Shown here piece by piece: positions 53,941 to 62,205 of a stretch of DNA of 64,000 nt. A program made the position numbers and the translations under genes. The DNA lies in contig NC_019973.1 in assembly GCF_000230995.2 (NCBI RefSeq), positions 4,974,001 to 5,038,000 on the forward strand, given 5' to 3'. How positions within the stretch are numbered: the stretch's first letter is position 1; each line of letters starts with the position of its first letter. The notes beneath the pieces are model-generated. The model was given only the letters and a program-made list of their open reading frames with translations. It had not been told where the DNA came from and ran no database searches. The DNA comes from Mesorhizobium australicum WSM2073 (GTDB lineage: Bacteria > Pseudomonadota > Alphaproteobacteria > Rhizobiales > Rhizobiaceae).

Positions 53941-53982
53941 GTATCCAACGAAGGGCTAATCAAAGCAGTTGGAGAACTTGCA

Positions 53983-54267
53983 ATGAAAACAATGATCATG
54001 TGCGCTTTGGCACTTTCGATGGGGTTGCCCGCTTTGGCTTCGGCAGCCGAGGCCGACGTCGTCATCAGGACCCACCATCGGCACCACCACAACGTCAGGA
54101 TCATCAATGAGGAAGGCCAGCGCCTGCATCACCGACACCACGGGACGGTGGCGTTCTATGATCATGGCCGCCGGCATCACGACCGGAATACAGTCGTCGT
54201 CACCAGCTCCATTTCCACCCATCACCGTCACCATCATCCGGTGGTGATGGAAAACGGCGGTTACTGA
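53983..54267 (+). CDS. histidine-rich exported protein
   Basis: A 94-residue protein with signal peptide MKTMIMCALALSMGLPALAS cleaved near ASAAEA, and GGAG nine bases before the ATG. The mature chain of about 70 residues contains clustered histidines: THHRHHHN, HHRHHG, GRRHHD and THHRHHHP. The THHRHHH block occurs twice, at the start and end of the mature part. Such clusters suggest metal binding (Zn, Ni, Cu) or pH-sensitive behaviour in the periplasm. It has its own EcfG-type promoter and a strong hairpin after the stop. It belongs to no family I recognise. Confidence 0.78.
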   Translation: MKTMIMCALALSMGLPALASAAEADVVIRTHHRHHHNVRIINEEGQRLHHRHHGTVAFYDHGRRHHDRNTVVVTSSISTHHRHHHPVVMENGGY

Positions 54268-54274
54268 TGCCCGA

Positions 54275-54308
54275 CTGGGGGCCGGGCTCTCGCGAGCCCG
54301 GCCCCCAG
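54275..54308 (+). terminator. strong hairpin after the His-rich protein gene
   Basis: A perfect 15-bp stem (54275-54289 with 54294-54308) and a TCGC loop, seven bases after the stop codon. It lacks a T run but is the most stable hairpin in the region and probably ends or protects the transcript. Confidence 0.7.
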
Positions 54309-54566
54309 GTGACTTTGCCCAGCACGCTCGCGCGCGTTTCATGCGAATAGCTTCGAGTTCTCGCCCGCGGCTGAAATGCAGCCATGCGAAGCGATCGTTT
54401 CAACTTCGAATCTCCCATACCGCTCGGAAGCAAGTCGCGGGAATTCTGCTCGGTGACCAGGTCATTTGAGCTGGCCTGGCCAAGACTTCAGGGTTCGCCA
54501 GATCCATGCTCGCTCACGAAGCTATCGGCCTGGGAAAGAACTGGGCTGCGCCAATGTGCCAAGAGA
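54309..54566. other. intergenic stretch, nothing recognised
   Basis: About 260 bp with no ribosome-site-backed frame, repeat or promoter match. It may serve as the 3' leader end of the microprotein gene that converges on it. Confidence 0.4.
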
Positions 54567-54659
54567 CTAGCTGAGGACTATTCCAGCCACCATGAAGGTG
54601 ATGGCAACCGCGAAAATCGGTGCGAGCAACCAGCGCGCCTGACCAACACTCTTCTCCAT
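54567..54659 (-). CDS. 30-residue single-helix membrane microprotein
   Basis: A 31-codon frame with a strong ribosome site (GGGAGGAA, seven bases before the ATG at 54659). The product begins MEKSVGQARWLLAPIFAVAI and ends GIVLS: an amphipathic charged head of about nine residues followed by one TM helix. A perfect-consensus GGAAC-N16-CGTT promoter lies about 20-50 bp upstream on the same strand. It has no relation to the 24-residue protein beyond size and membrane character. Its function is unknown. Confidence 0.75.
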   Translation of the reverse strand: MEKSVGQARWLLAPIFAVAITFMVAGIVLS

Positions 54660-54686
54660 CAAATTCCTCCCGTATTTGCAGCAGAC

Positions 54687-54711
54687 AACGGTGACGAAGA
54701 GCGACTGTTCC
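54687..54711 (-). promoter_or_regulatory. EcfG-type promoter of the 30-residue microprotein
   Basis: Read on the minus strand: GGAAC (54711-54707), 16 bases, CGTT (54690-54687), an exact match to the alphaproteobacterial general-stress consensus. The predicted leader is about 20 bases. Confidence 0.75.
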
Positions 54712-54790
54712 GGCCGGCCCGCTTGGCAAGACCAATGCGTTCCAGGCCCAGACTTAGGTCCGACCTCCGCCCGACCGAAGCCCTGCCCTG

Positions 54791-54815
54791 GGAACGTTTC
54801 CGCTCGGCCCAAGTT
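54791..54815 (+). promoter_or_regulatory. EcfG-type promoter of the 54855-55522 operon
   Basis: GGAAC (54791-54795), 16 bases, AGTT (54812-54815). The predicted leader to the ATG at 54855 is about 32 bases. It is divergent from the promoter at 54687-54711. Confidence 0.68.
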
Positions 54816-54854
54816 CGAGATCGGGCGCGGGAAAACCAAGCGAAGCGGGAACGG

Positions 54855-55082
54855 ATGAGCACCACCATGTCGAACCATGAGACTGTAACATCCCATGTGT
54901 TGGGGATGCGCATAGATAGCCTCAAAACCAGAATGCAACACGCTCAGATCACCGAGGGTGAAATGAAGACCTTCCAAAAGGTAGCGGCCGTGATTGAAGG
55001 CGGGCGAGGCCGCATCGACGGCGACGATCTGATCGCCGCATCCTTCGTTACCGACACGCTGACGGACGCGATGTCCGAGTAA
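54855..55082 (+). CDS. small helical protein of unknown function, stress-operon member
   Basis: A 75-residue protein from ATG 54855; ATG 54867 (MSNHETVTSHVLGMRIDSLK) is an alternative. It is mostly helical and charged (IDSLKTRMQHAQITEGEMKT, KVAAVIEGGRGRIDGDDLIA), without a signal peptide or TM segment. It is 2 bp upstream of the next gene and so cotranscribed and probably coupled. Longer in-frame sequence back to 54384 crosses the opposite microprotein gene and the promoter and is not coding. I do not recognise a family. Confidence 0.62.
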   Translation: MSTTMSNHETVTSHVLGMRIDSLKTRMQHAQITEGEMKTFQKVAAVIEGGRGRIDGDDLIAASFVTDTLTDAMSE

Positions 55083-55084
55083 CC

Positions 55085-55522
55085 ATGCCAACAATCAGTA
55101 AGCTTTTCGAATCCCATGCCGAAGCGGCGCGGATTGCCGGCGACCTGTTGGCGGCCGGGGTTCCGCGCGTACAGGTCGCCATTATCGGGCCCTATCGTGA
55201 CGAAATCGATGTCCTGAGGTCTCCGGGTGTCATGCTGGGCGCTGCCGCCGGGCTGTTGGCGTGTCTCGGCGCCGTTGCTGTTTACGACATCAACCTTTTC
55301 CCGACCGGCCTATCGGCAATAGCCTTGGCCAGCGTGTTCTGCGGCGGCCTTGGCGGATTGCTCGAAGCCATTGTAGCGGCCGCCAGAAGACCCGAGCGGC
55401 CAAGTATTGGCGGGGGGATTGTGCTGGTGACGGCGCATGTCGACGACAATGCGACCGACATTGCCCAGATGATGCTCGGCGGTTGTGACTTCATGACCGA
55501 ATTGGCCGCCCAAGCAGCGTAA
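55085..55522 (+). CDS. membrane protein resembling general stress proteins (YflT/DUF1269-like)
   Basis: A 145-residue protein. An N-terminal cytoplasmic domain (TISKLFESHAEAARIAGDLLAAGVPRVQVAIIG) resembles the heat-induced stress protein fold. Two TM segments follow, at about 47-65 (GVMLGAAAGLLACLGAVAV) and 73-98 (TGLSAIALASVFCGGLGGLLEAI), joined by a short loop, then a C-terminal domain IVLVTAHVDDNATDIAQMMLGG. The pattern of a glycine-rich hairpin between two small alpha/beta halves is shared with stress-induced membrane proteins. It is the second gene of an operon with an EcfG-type promoter. Confidence 0.68.
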   Translation: MPTISKLFESHAEAARIAGDLLAAGVPRVQVAIIGPYRDEIDVLRSPGVMLGAAAGLLACLGAVAVYDINLFPTGLSAIALASVFCGGLGGLLEAIVAAARRPERPSIGGGIVLVTAHVDDNATDIAQMMLGGCDFMTELAAQAA

Positions 55523-55667
55523 AAATTCCGACAGCGATAATTGGCCGATAGCCAGTGCAGAACGCGAGCACTGGCCGGCCGGTGAAACTTTGACGAATTG
55601 GCTATCAGCGCTAGGTTGATCGATGAAGATCGGGGAGGCGGCAAAAACGGCCGGGCCGGACGCGCGC

Positions 55668-56003
55668 ATGAGTTTGATTTCAAGGACAAGGTCGGCACCC
55701 GCTCTTCTGGCTGCGGCCTTCATGGCTGCCGGATGCTCATCGATCGGCAGGACGGCCAATCCGGCCAAATACGAGAGCATGAGCTGTAGCGACCTCAACA
55801 GTGCGCTGGGAAGCAGCGCGCGCGACATCTCGCAGACGGCGATCACCCGCGGCAAGGTCGTCAACACCAGCGTGCCGCGCTGGCTGCTGGGCGGATCGCG
55901 CGTCAAGACCGCAGTCGCCAACCGCGAAACGGCCAGGATCGACCGGCTGAAGCGACAGCAGGATGCCATTGTCGCTGTGCGCGCACGCAAGTGCGCGAGC
56001 TGA
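55668..56003 (+). CDS. small lipoprotein
   Basis: A 111-residue protein starting at 55668 (MSLISRTRSAPALLAAAFMA), with lipobox MAAGC at about residue 22. The mature part has SMSCSDLNSALGSSARDISQTAITRGKVVNTSVPRWLLGG and a helical basic tail (ETARIDRLKRQQDAIVAVRARKC), so a coiled segment ends in Cys. An earlier ATG at 55623 would add a segment resembling a MerR start (MKIGEAAKTAG) but spoils the signal. Neither start has a strong ribosome site. Family unknown; outer-membrane location expected. Confidence 0.65.
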   Translation: MSLISRTRSAPALLAAAFMAAGCSSIGRTANPAKYESMSCSDLNSALGSSARDISQTAITRGKVVNTSVPRWLLGGSRVKTAVANRETARIDRLKRQQDAIVAVRARKCAS

Positions 56004-56042
56004 GCGACAGACGACGCCACGACAATTGCCCCTGCCGGCGCC

Positions 56043-57677
56043 TTACGCGCTCAGTCGAAACCGTGTGACGTCGATCGCGGCGTTCATCAGCGTCTGCGTA
56101 TAAGGCGCCCGTGGATTGCTGAAGATCTCTTCCGTCGGCCCCTCTTCGACGATCTTGCCTTGCTTCATGACGATGATGTAGTCGGCCATTGCGCGCACGA
56201 CCGACAGATCGTGGCTGATGAAGAGGTAGGACAGTTCGTGGTCGGCCTGCAGCTTGCGCAGCAGTTCGACGATCTGTTTCTGCACCGAGCGGTCAAGCGC
56301 CGATGTCGGCTCGTCCAGCACGACCATCTTCGGTTTCAGAATCATGGCGCGGGCAATGGCGATGCGCTGCCGTTGTCCGCCGGAAAATTCGTGCGGGTAG
56401 CGGTTGCGGGCATTGGGGTCGAGGCCGACCTCGCGCAGGGCCTCGACCGCGCGCTGGTCGCGCTGCTTTCCTGAAAGGTTGGGCTCATGCACCAGCAGCC
56501 CTTCGGTGACGACCTGACCGACGGTCATGCGCGGCGACAGCGAGCCGAACGGATCCTGGAAGACAAGTTGCATCTGGCGCCGCAGCGGCCGCATCTGCTG
56601 CCGGTCGGCAGTGGAGATATCGCGATCGCCGAACCGAATGAGCCCATCGCTCGGCAGCAACCGCAGCAAGGCGCGGCCGAGCGTCGACTTGCCCGAGCCG
56701 GATTCGCCGACAATGCCGATGGTCTGGTTGCGCTGCAGCCGGATCGAGATGTGATCGACGGCCCGCAGCATCAGCGGTTCGCCGGCCAGAAACCCACCGC
56801 CGATCCTGAATGTGACTTCGACATTCCTACCTTCGAGCACCACCGGCGCATCGCCTGGCGGCGGCGCCTTGGTTCCCGTCGGCTCGGCCGCCAGCAGCGT
56901 TTTGGTGTAGGCGTGCCGCGGATTGGCAAAAATGGCTTCCGCCTCGCCTTCCTCGACCACCTCGCCCTGGCGCATGACATAGACACGGTCGGCAAAGCGC
57001 CGGACAATACCGAGGTCATGGGTGATGAAGACGATCGCCATGCCGAGCTTGCGCTGCAGTTCGGCCAAAAGCATCAGGATCTGCGCCTGGATGGTGACGT
57101 CAAGCGCCGTCGTCGGCTCGTCGGCGATCAGGATGTCGGGGTCATTGGCGAGCGCCATCGCGATCATCACGCGCTGGCGTTGGCCGCCGGACATTTCGTG
57201 CGGATAGGATTTCATCCGTCGCTCCGGATCGGGAATATGCACGAGCCGCAGCAGCTTGAGCGCCTCTTCATGCGCTGCGGCGGCGCTCAGGCCCCGATGG
57301 CGGCGGATCGGCTCGATCAGCTGGTTGCCGATCGAATAGAGCGGATCGAGCGAAGTCATCGGTTCCTGGAAGATCATGCTGATCTTGCGGCCGCGGACCT
57401 TGTTCAGCTCGGACTTGCTCAGGGTCAGCAGGTTGCGGCCGCGATAGTCGACATGGCCTGACGCTTCGCCATTGGAGGCCAGCAGGCTCATCGCCGCCAT
57501 CATCGTCTGGCTCTTGCCGGAACCGGACTCGCCGACCACGGCAACCGTTTCGCCCGCGTTGACGTGGATGTTGATTCCCTTGACCGCTTCGACCGTACCG
57601 TCGAGCGTGCGGAAGCGGACGCGAAGGTCCTTGACGCTGAGGATCGTTTCGGAAGCAGCCATTTCAGCGGTCCCCAT
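56043..57677 (-). CDS. oligopeptide ABC transporter, fused dual ATPase (OppD-OppF)
   Basis: A 544-residue protein with two complete ABC domains. Domain 1 has [23 protein letters not shown] and [12 protein letters not shown]; domain 2 has [30 protein letters not shown] and [11 protein letters not shown]. Each domain is followed by the oligopeptide-ATPase tail ([29 protein letters not shown]), which identifies a dipeptide/oligopeptide importer. The start at 57677 follows the permease stop by 2 bp; ATG 57662 is an alternative. It energises the OppBC channel. Confidence 0.92.
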   Translation of the reverse strand: MGTAEMAASETILSVKDLRVRFRTLDGTVEAVKGINIHVNAGETVAVVGESGSGKSQTMMAAMSLLASNGEASGHVDYRGRNLLTLSKSELNKVRGRKISMIFQEPMTSLDPLYSIGNQLIEPIRRHRGLSAAAAHEEALKLLRLVHIPDPERRMKSYPHEMSGGQRQRVMIAMALANDPDILIADEPTTALDVTIQAQILMLLAELQRKLGMAIVFITHDLGIVRRFADRVYVMRQGEVVEEGEAEAIFANPRHAYTKTLLAAEPTGTKAPPPGDAPVVLEGRNVEVTFRIGGGFLAGEPLMLRAVDHISIRLQRNQTIGIVGESGSGKSTLGRALLRLLPSDGLIRFGDRDISTADRQQMRPLRRQMQLVFQDPFGSLSPRMTVGQVVTEGLLVHEPNLSGKQRDQRAVEALREVGLDPNARNRYPHEFSGGQRQRIAIARAMILKPKMVVLDEPTSALDRSVQKQIVELLRKLQADHELSYLFISHDLSVVRAMADYIIVMKQGKIVEEGPTEEIFSNPRAPYTQTLMNAAIDVTRFRLSA

Positions 57678-57679
57678 CT

Positions 57680-58801
57680 TTATCGATCCCGTGGGTCGAG
57701 CGCGTCGCGCAGGCCGTCGCCGACGAAATTCAAGGCGAACAGCGTCGAGACCAGAAAGAAGGCGGGAAACAGGAGCAGCCAGTTGGCGGTGCCGATGTTC
57801 TTGGCGCCGACCGAGATCAGCACGCCCCAGCTGGTCATCGGCTCCTGGATGCCAAGCCCGAGGAACGACAGGAAGCTCTCCAGGATGATGACCTGCGGCA
57901 CCAGCAGTGTCATGTAGATCACCACCGGGCCAAGCAGGTTCGGGATGACATGGCGGATCAGGATGCCACGCTGGCCAATGCCCATGGCTTCCGCCGCCTG
58001 GACATATTCCTGCCGGCGAATCGACAGCGCCTGGCCGCGCACGATGCGCGCCATGTCGAGCCACAGCACGGCACCGACCGCCAGGAACATCAGCACGAAG
58101 TTGCGGCCGAAGAACACCACCAGCATGATGACGAAGAAGATGAACGGCAAGGAATAGAGCACGTCGACGATGCGCATCATCACTTCATCGACCTTGCCGC
58201 CGGAAAAGCCGGCGGCGGCGCCGTAGATCACGCCGATCACCACCGCCACGACACCGGCCAGCAGACCGATGGCCAGCGATATGCGCCCGGCCATCAGCGT
58301 GCGGGAGAGAAGATCGCGGCCGGTATTGTCGGTGCCGAACAGGAAATACTGCTGCTTGACCGATGCGCTCATCGTTACTTCGAGGCCGTCGGGCGACTTG
58401 TTTTCGATCTTGGTGTCATCGAAGGCATCGGAACGGTCGAGGTAGCGGATGTTGCGGTCGTCGATCGGCTTGGTCGACTTGACCGTGACGAAGACCTGGC
58501 TCCCCTCCTGGTGCCAGTCCTTGATGTCGACTCGCATGCGCTTGATCGCTTCGGTAAGTGCCGTCTCGATCATGTCGGGTTTCGGATAGGCTGAGAGGCT
58601 TGGCGGCATGCGCACATAGTCGGCGTAGATGGTCGTGTATTGATGCGGCACGAACCACGGGCCAAAGACGCTGATGATCCCAATCAGAACGAGGTAGTAG
58701 AGGCTGAACATGGCGGCGCGATTGGCCTTGAGGCGCGCCCAGGCATCGCCCCAAAGCGAGCGACCAACGATTGCGGGGGCCGTGGCTGCGATGTCAGTCA
58801 T
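57680..58801 (-). CDS. oppC: oligopeptide ABC transporter permease OppC
   Basis: A 373-residue permease. A cytoplasmic start and TM1 are followed by a large periplasmic insertion of about 120 residues (residues 45-165), then FGTDNTGRDLLSRTLMAGRISLAIGLL and the EAA loop YVQAAEAMGIGQRGILIRHVIPN. The insertion makes it longer than the usual 290-300 residues and is known in the OppC variants of alphaproteobacteria. It overlaps oppB by 8 bp. Confidence 0.92.
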   Translation of the reverse strand: MTDIAATAPAIVGRSLWGDAWARLKANRAAMFSLYYLVLIGIISVFGPWFVPHQYTTIYADYVRMPPSLSAYPKPDMIETALTEAIKRMRVDIKDWHQEGSQVFVTVKSTKPIDDRNIRYLDRSDAFDDTKIENKSPDGLEVTMSASVKQQYFLFGTDNTGRDLLSRTLMAGRISLAIGLLAGVVAVVIGVIYGAAAGFSGGKVDEVMMRIVDVLYSLPFIFFVIMLVVFFGRNFVLMFLAVGAVLWLDMARIVRGQALSIRRQEYVQAAEAMGIGQRGILIRHVIPNLLGPVVIYMTLLVPQVIILESFLSFLGLGIQEPMTSWGVLISVGAKNIGTANWLLLFPAFFLVSTLFALNFVGDGLRDALDPRDR

Positions 58802-59717
58802 AGCGCACCCTCGGGTCGACGACCGCGTACATGACGTCGACGATCAGGTTGAAGACGATGGTAAAAATGGCGATCACCACCACCGTTCCCATCACCAGCG
58901 TATAATCGCGGTTGAGCGCGGCATCGACGAAATAGCGGCCGACGCCGGGAATGGAGAAGATCGTCTCGACGATGACCGAGCCGGTCAGCAGTGCCGCCGC
59001 CGCCGGGCCGGTGAAGGAGACGATCGGCAGGATGGCGCCGCGCAACGCGTGCTTGACCACCACCGACCAGTCGGAAAGGCCGAGCGCGCGCGCCGTTCGG
59101 ATATGATGGGATCGCAGCGATTCGATCATCGAGCCGCGCATCAGGCGGGCAACGATGGCGATTTGCGGCAAGGCAAGTGTCAGCACCGGGCCGACCTTGT
59201 TGATGAAGGCGCCGTCACCCCAGCCGCCGATCGGCAGCAGCCTCCAGGTCAGCCCGAAGACAAGCTGGATCACCGGCGCGATGACGAAGGTCGGGATGGT
59301 GCTGCCGGCGGTCGCCAGGGCAATCACCGTATAGTCGCCAAGCTTGTTCTGGTTGAGCGCGGCGATGGTGCCGAGCACGCTGCCGAGCAGCAGCGCCAGG
59401 ATCAGCGCCGAGGCTCCGAGCTGCACGGAAATGGGCAGGCCCTTGGCAAACAGTTCGGTGACGGTGAAATCCGGCATGTTGTAGCTCGGGCCGAAATTGC
59501 CGCGCAGCAGATTGCCGAGATAATGGACATATTGCAGCCAGAGCGGATCGTTGAGGCCGAACTGGGCTTCCAAGTTGGCCTTGATCTCTGGGCTCAGCCC
59601 CCGCTCCTGGTTGAATGGACCGCCTGGCGCGACGCGCATCAGGAAGAACGCCATCGTCACGATGACGAACAGCGTCGGGATGGCGGTCAAAAGCCGCCGG
59701 AATACGTATCGCAGCAT
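58794..59717 (-). CDS. oppB: oligopeptide ABC transporter permease OppB
   Basis: A 307-residue permease with six TM helices. MLRYVFRRLLTAIPTLFVIVTMAFFLMRVAPGGPF is the hallmark N-terminus, and the EAA loop is HHIRTARALGLSDWSVVVKHALRGAILPI. It partners OppC, with coupled translation (8-bp overlap), and forms the inner-membrane channel for peptides delivered by OppA. Confidence 0.93.
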   Translation of the reverse strand: MLRYVFRRLLTAIPTLFVIVTMAFFLMRVAPGGPFNQERGLSPEIKANLEAQFGLNDPLWLQYVHYLGNLLRGNFGPSYNMPDFTVTELFAKGLPISVQLGASALILALLLGSVLGTIAALNQNKLGDYTVIALATAGSTIPTFVIAPVIQLVFGLTWRLLPIGGWGDGAFINKVGPVLTLALPQIAIVARLMRGSMIESLRSHHIRTARALGLSDWSVVVKHALRGAILPIVSFTGPAAAALLTGSVIVETIFSIPGVGRYFVDAALNRDYTLVMGTVVVIAIFTIVFNLIVDVMYAVVDPRVRYD

Positions 59718-59845
59718 CGGTGCCCCACTTGATCCAGAGCACGCCCTTCCACTCGGACGATTGCGCTCCAGCCTTCAAATCTTCACACCGGATTCTTCCG
59801 AAAATCGATTTCCGCTTCCCGGGCCGATGCGATGGCAAACCAGCA

Positions 59846-59871
59846 CCGCCGCGCTCTTTAGAGCGCGGCGG
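59846..59871. terminator. hairpin between oppA and oppB
   Basis: A perfect 11-bp stem CCGCCGCGCTC/GAGCGCGGCGG with a TTTA loop, 13 bp after the oppA stop on the minus strand. It has no T run. It probably stabilises the oppA message and partly blocks read-through, giving more binding protein than membrane components. Confidence 0.65.
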
Positions 59872-59883
59872 CTTGGCCAGGGA

Positions 59884-61476
59884 TCAATCCTTGCTGACGA
59901 AGCGCGACGGATGCACGTCCATCACATTGTCGACGAAGCCATGCAGCTTCGAGGAAACGATGTCGTGGTAGCTGTAGTAGAGAAGCGGGATCTGGCCGAC
60001 GTCGTCGATGAGGATGCGCTCGGCCGCGGAGAGGTCCTTCATGCGCTCTTCGGGCTTGCCGCCCGCGGCCGCCGCCTTGTCCATTGCCGCTTCGTATTGC
60101 GGGCTGTTGTAGTTGGAATAGTTGTTGCCGCTGGCCTTGCGCGTGATACCGAGGAAGGTCTCTGGATCCTTATAGTCGGCAATCCAGGCGGCACGCGCCA
60201 CGTCATAGTCGCCCTTCTGCTCGAGGAAGGAGTAGTGGGTCTTGGTGTCGGTGTTGAGCAGCGTGACGTCGACGCCAAGCGGCTTCAATTGTTCCTGGAT
60301 CGCCACTGCCGTGTTCTTGTGGTTTTCCGAGGTGTTGTAGCGGATTTCCATCTTCAGCGGATGTTCGGGGGTGTAGCCAAGCTTCTCGAGGATCTTCTTG
60401 GCCGCGTCCTCGCGGTCGATCTGCGGCATGTCGGCGTATTTGGCCATTGCGGGCGTATAGCCCTCGATGCCAGGGGGCACCATCGAATAGCCGGGCAGCA
60501 TCGAATTCTGCCAGACCTTCTCGGCGATGAAATCACGGTCGATCGCCATCGAGATGGCGTTACGCAGTTCGGGGTTGTTCCACGGCGCCTTGTCGGTCTT
60601 GATGGCATAATAGTAGGTGCCGAGATACGGCCCGACATGGATCTGGTCGCCGAACTTGGTCTTGAGGTCGGCGAGCTGTTCGGTCGGCAGATCGTCATAG
60701 CTGTCGAGTTCGCCGGCCTCGAAGCGCTTCATCGCCGACGAACGATCCTCGGTCGGAATGTAGTTGACCACGTCGAACTTGACGGTCGCGGCGTCCCAGA
60801 ATTTGGGATTCTTGACCAGTTTCATGTGATCGTTGGGAACCCATTCGGCCAGCGTATAGGCGCCGTTCGAAACCAGATTGCCGGGCTTGATCCAGTCGGC
60901 GCCAAGCTTTTCAATCGAGGCCTTGCTGACCGGATAGGTCGCCTGATGGGTCAGCATCTCCAGGAAGTACGGCGTCGGCGCCTTCAGCGTCACCTCAAGG
61001 GTGCCGGCGTCGATCGCCTTGACACCCATGTCCTCGGGCTTGCCCTTCTTGGTGTTGACATCCTCCGCGCCCTTAACCGGATACAGCATCGAGGCGTATT
61101 CGGCGCCGGTCGCCGGATCTTCCAGCCTGTGGAAGGCATAGACGAAGTCCTCCGCCGTCACCGGGCTGCCGTCAGACCACATGCCGTCCTTGCGCAGCTT
61201 GAAGGTGTAGACGGTGCCGTCATCCGATACCGTCCAGCTTTCGGCCGCGCCCGGAATGAGGTTCGCCTTCTGGTCCTGCATGACCAATCCCTGGAACAGG
61301 TCACGCAGCACATTGGCTTCATAGACCGTCGAGGTCTTGTGCGGATCGACCGACTCCGATTCAGCGGCGGTGCCCCTGTTATAGACACTCTCCGCGAAAG
61401 CCGGCGTGTAGAATGCGCCGGCGGTTACGGCCATGGTGGTGGCGAATACCGTCGCCTTCAGCATGTTTTTCAGCAT
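59884..61476 (-). CDS. oppA: oligopeptide ABC transporter substrate-binding protein OppA
   Basis: A 530-residue periplasmic protein with a signal peptide (MLKNMLKATVFATTMAVTAG, cleaved after AFA), start fixed at 61476 by a purine-rich GGGAGAA upstream. The SBP family 5 fold shows NRGTAAESESVDPHKTSTVYEANVLRDLFQGL, AAESWTVSDDGTVYTFKLRKDGMWSDGSPVTAEDFVYAF, and the C-terminal IPLLYYSYHDIVSSKLHG. It captures oligopeptides for OppBC-DF. It is the first gene of the operon and is followed by a hairpin. Confidence 0.93.
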   Translation of the reverse strand: MLKNMLKATVFATTMAVTAGAFYTPAFAESVYNRGTAAESESVDPHKTSTVYEANVLRDLFQGLVMQDQKANLIPGAAESWTVSDDGTVYTFKLRKDGMWSDGSPVTAEDFVYAFHRLEDPATGAEYASMLYPVKGAEDVNTKKGKPEDMGVKAIDAGTLEVTLKAPTPYFLEMLTHQATYPVSKASIEKLGADWIKPGNLVSNGAYTLAEWVPNDHMKLVKNPKFWDAATVKFDVVNYIPTEDRSSAMKRFEAGELDSYDDLPTEQLADLKTKFGDQIHVGPYLGTYYYAIKTDKAPWNNPELRNAISMAIDRDFIAEKVWQNSMLPGYSMVPPGIEGYTPAMAKYADMPQIDREDAAKKILEKLGYTPEHPLKMEIRYNTSENHKNTAVAIQEQLKPLGVDVTLLNTDTKTHYSFLEQKGDYDVARAAWIADYKDPETFLGITRKASGNNYSNYNSPQYEAAMDKAAAAGGKPEERMKDLSAAERILIDDVGQIPLLYYSYHDIVSSKLHGFVDNVMDVHPSRFVSKD

Positions 61477-61758
61477 GAAGTTCTCCCTGTCGGCGCTGCC
61501 ATCGGCGCGCCTTACGTGTTGACGCCCCGAAGCCGATGACTGGCTCCTTTGAGCGCGCCCCCGGTTCCCTCCGGCGGCTGGTGGCAGGAGACTAGACAGG
61601 AGGTAAGCTCTTTTCAACCGAGTACTGATTGACCCTAAGTCAATCCCCATTGTAGAGAAAGCAACGGCTAAATTAGAGATTCGTTTTCAATCGACCGCAC
61701 CCTTTGGTTGCACCCAGAGTTTTCGCTTTCTGCATGCGAATTTGGGCATGCTGGTGCC
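61477..61758. other. intergenic region between oppA and tadE-like genes
   Basis: About 280 bp between divergent genes, AT-richer around 61600-61700 (GTACTGATTGACCCTAAGTC, ATTAGAGATTCG), where the promoters must lie. No structured RNA or repeat was recognised. Confidence 0.4.
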
Positions 61759-62205
61759 ATGGTTCACCACCCCATTTTCGAGGCTCGAAGGCGCCGGTTC
61801 CGATCAAACAATTCGGGAACTTCAGCGGTCGAGTTCGCTTTGCTGTCCCCGCTTTTCATCCTTCTTCTGCTCGGAATGGTTGCGTACGGCATCTATTTTG
61901 GCGCCGCCAATTCGATCCAGCAAATTGCAGCCGACGCTGCCCGAACAGCCATCGCTGGGGTGAACCAGACCGAGCGGCAGACGCTCGTGGCCAGCTATCT
62001 CACCAACAATGCCGGCGGCTACCCCTTCGTGGACGCCAGCAAACTGACCTACCAGGCCAACGACAGCATCGCCGACGGAAGCCAGTTCGTGGTGTCCATC
62101 TCCTACGATGCCCGCAACCTGCCGATCTGGAACCTGTTCCCCGGCATAGCCATGCCAGGGACGACCATCAAGCGTCAGTCAACGATCAGGGTCGGGGGTA
62201 TCTGA
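61759..62205 (+). CDS. TadE-like pilus assembly protein
   Basis: A 148-residue protein starting at 61759 (MVHHPIFEARRRRF). The N-terminal cytoplasmic stretch is followed by the TadE signature NSGTSAVEFALLSPLFILLLLGMVAYGIYFG (Glu at +5 of a pseudopilin-like helix at about 25-45) and the helix SIQQIAADAARTAIAGV. TadE-like pseudopilins assist Flp/Tad pilus assembly. The downstream tadG-like gene starts directly after its stop. No other tad/cpa genes are in the window, so this may be a satellite pair. Confidence 0.85.
   Translation: MVHHPIFEARRRRFRSNNSGTSAVEFALLSPLFILLLLGMVAYGIYFGAANSIQQIAADAARTAIAGVNQTERQTLVASYLTNNAGGYPFVDASKLTYQANDSIADGSQFVVSISYDARNLPIWNLFPGIAMPGTTIKRQSTIRVGGI

Larger units (their letters stand above)
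53580..53982. promoter_or_regulatory. divergent promoter region of the stress island
   Basis: About 400 bp between the 24-residue microprotein gene (minus) and the His-rich protein gene (plus). It holds two outward-facing EcfG-type promoters and, inside the spacer of the first, a perfect 14-bp palindrome TTAGGCCGGCCTAA (53699-53712). An 86-codon minus-strand frame here has no coding features and would be the leader of the microprotein transcript. Confidence 0.6.

Noticed and set aside
55547..55606. 8-bp inverted repeat GATAGCCA/TGGCTATC between the stress operon and the lipoprotein gene
   Set aside because: The arms are 44 bp apart, imperfectly extended and without a T run, so neither terminator nor operator can be supported.
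55623..55667. MerR-like start (MKIGEAAKTAG) of the lipoprotein gene
   Set aside because: Only the first residues resemble MerR; no helix-turn-helix follows, and the internal start gives a proper lipoprotein signal.
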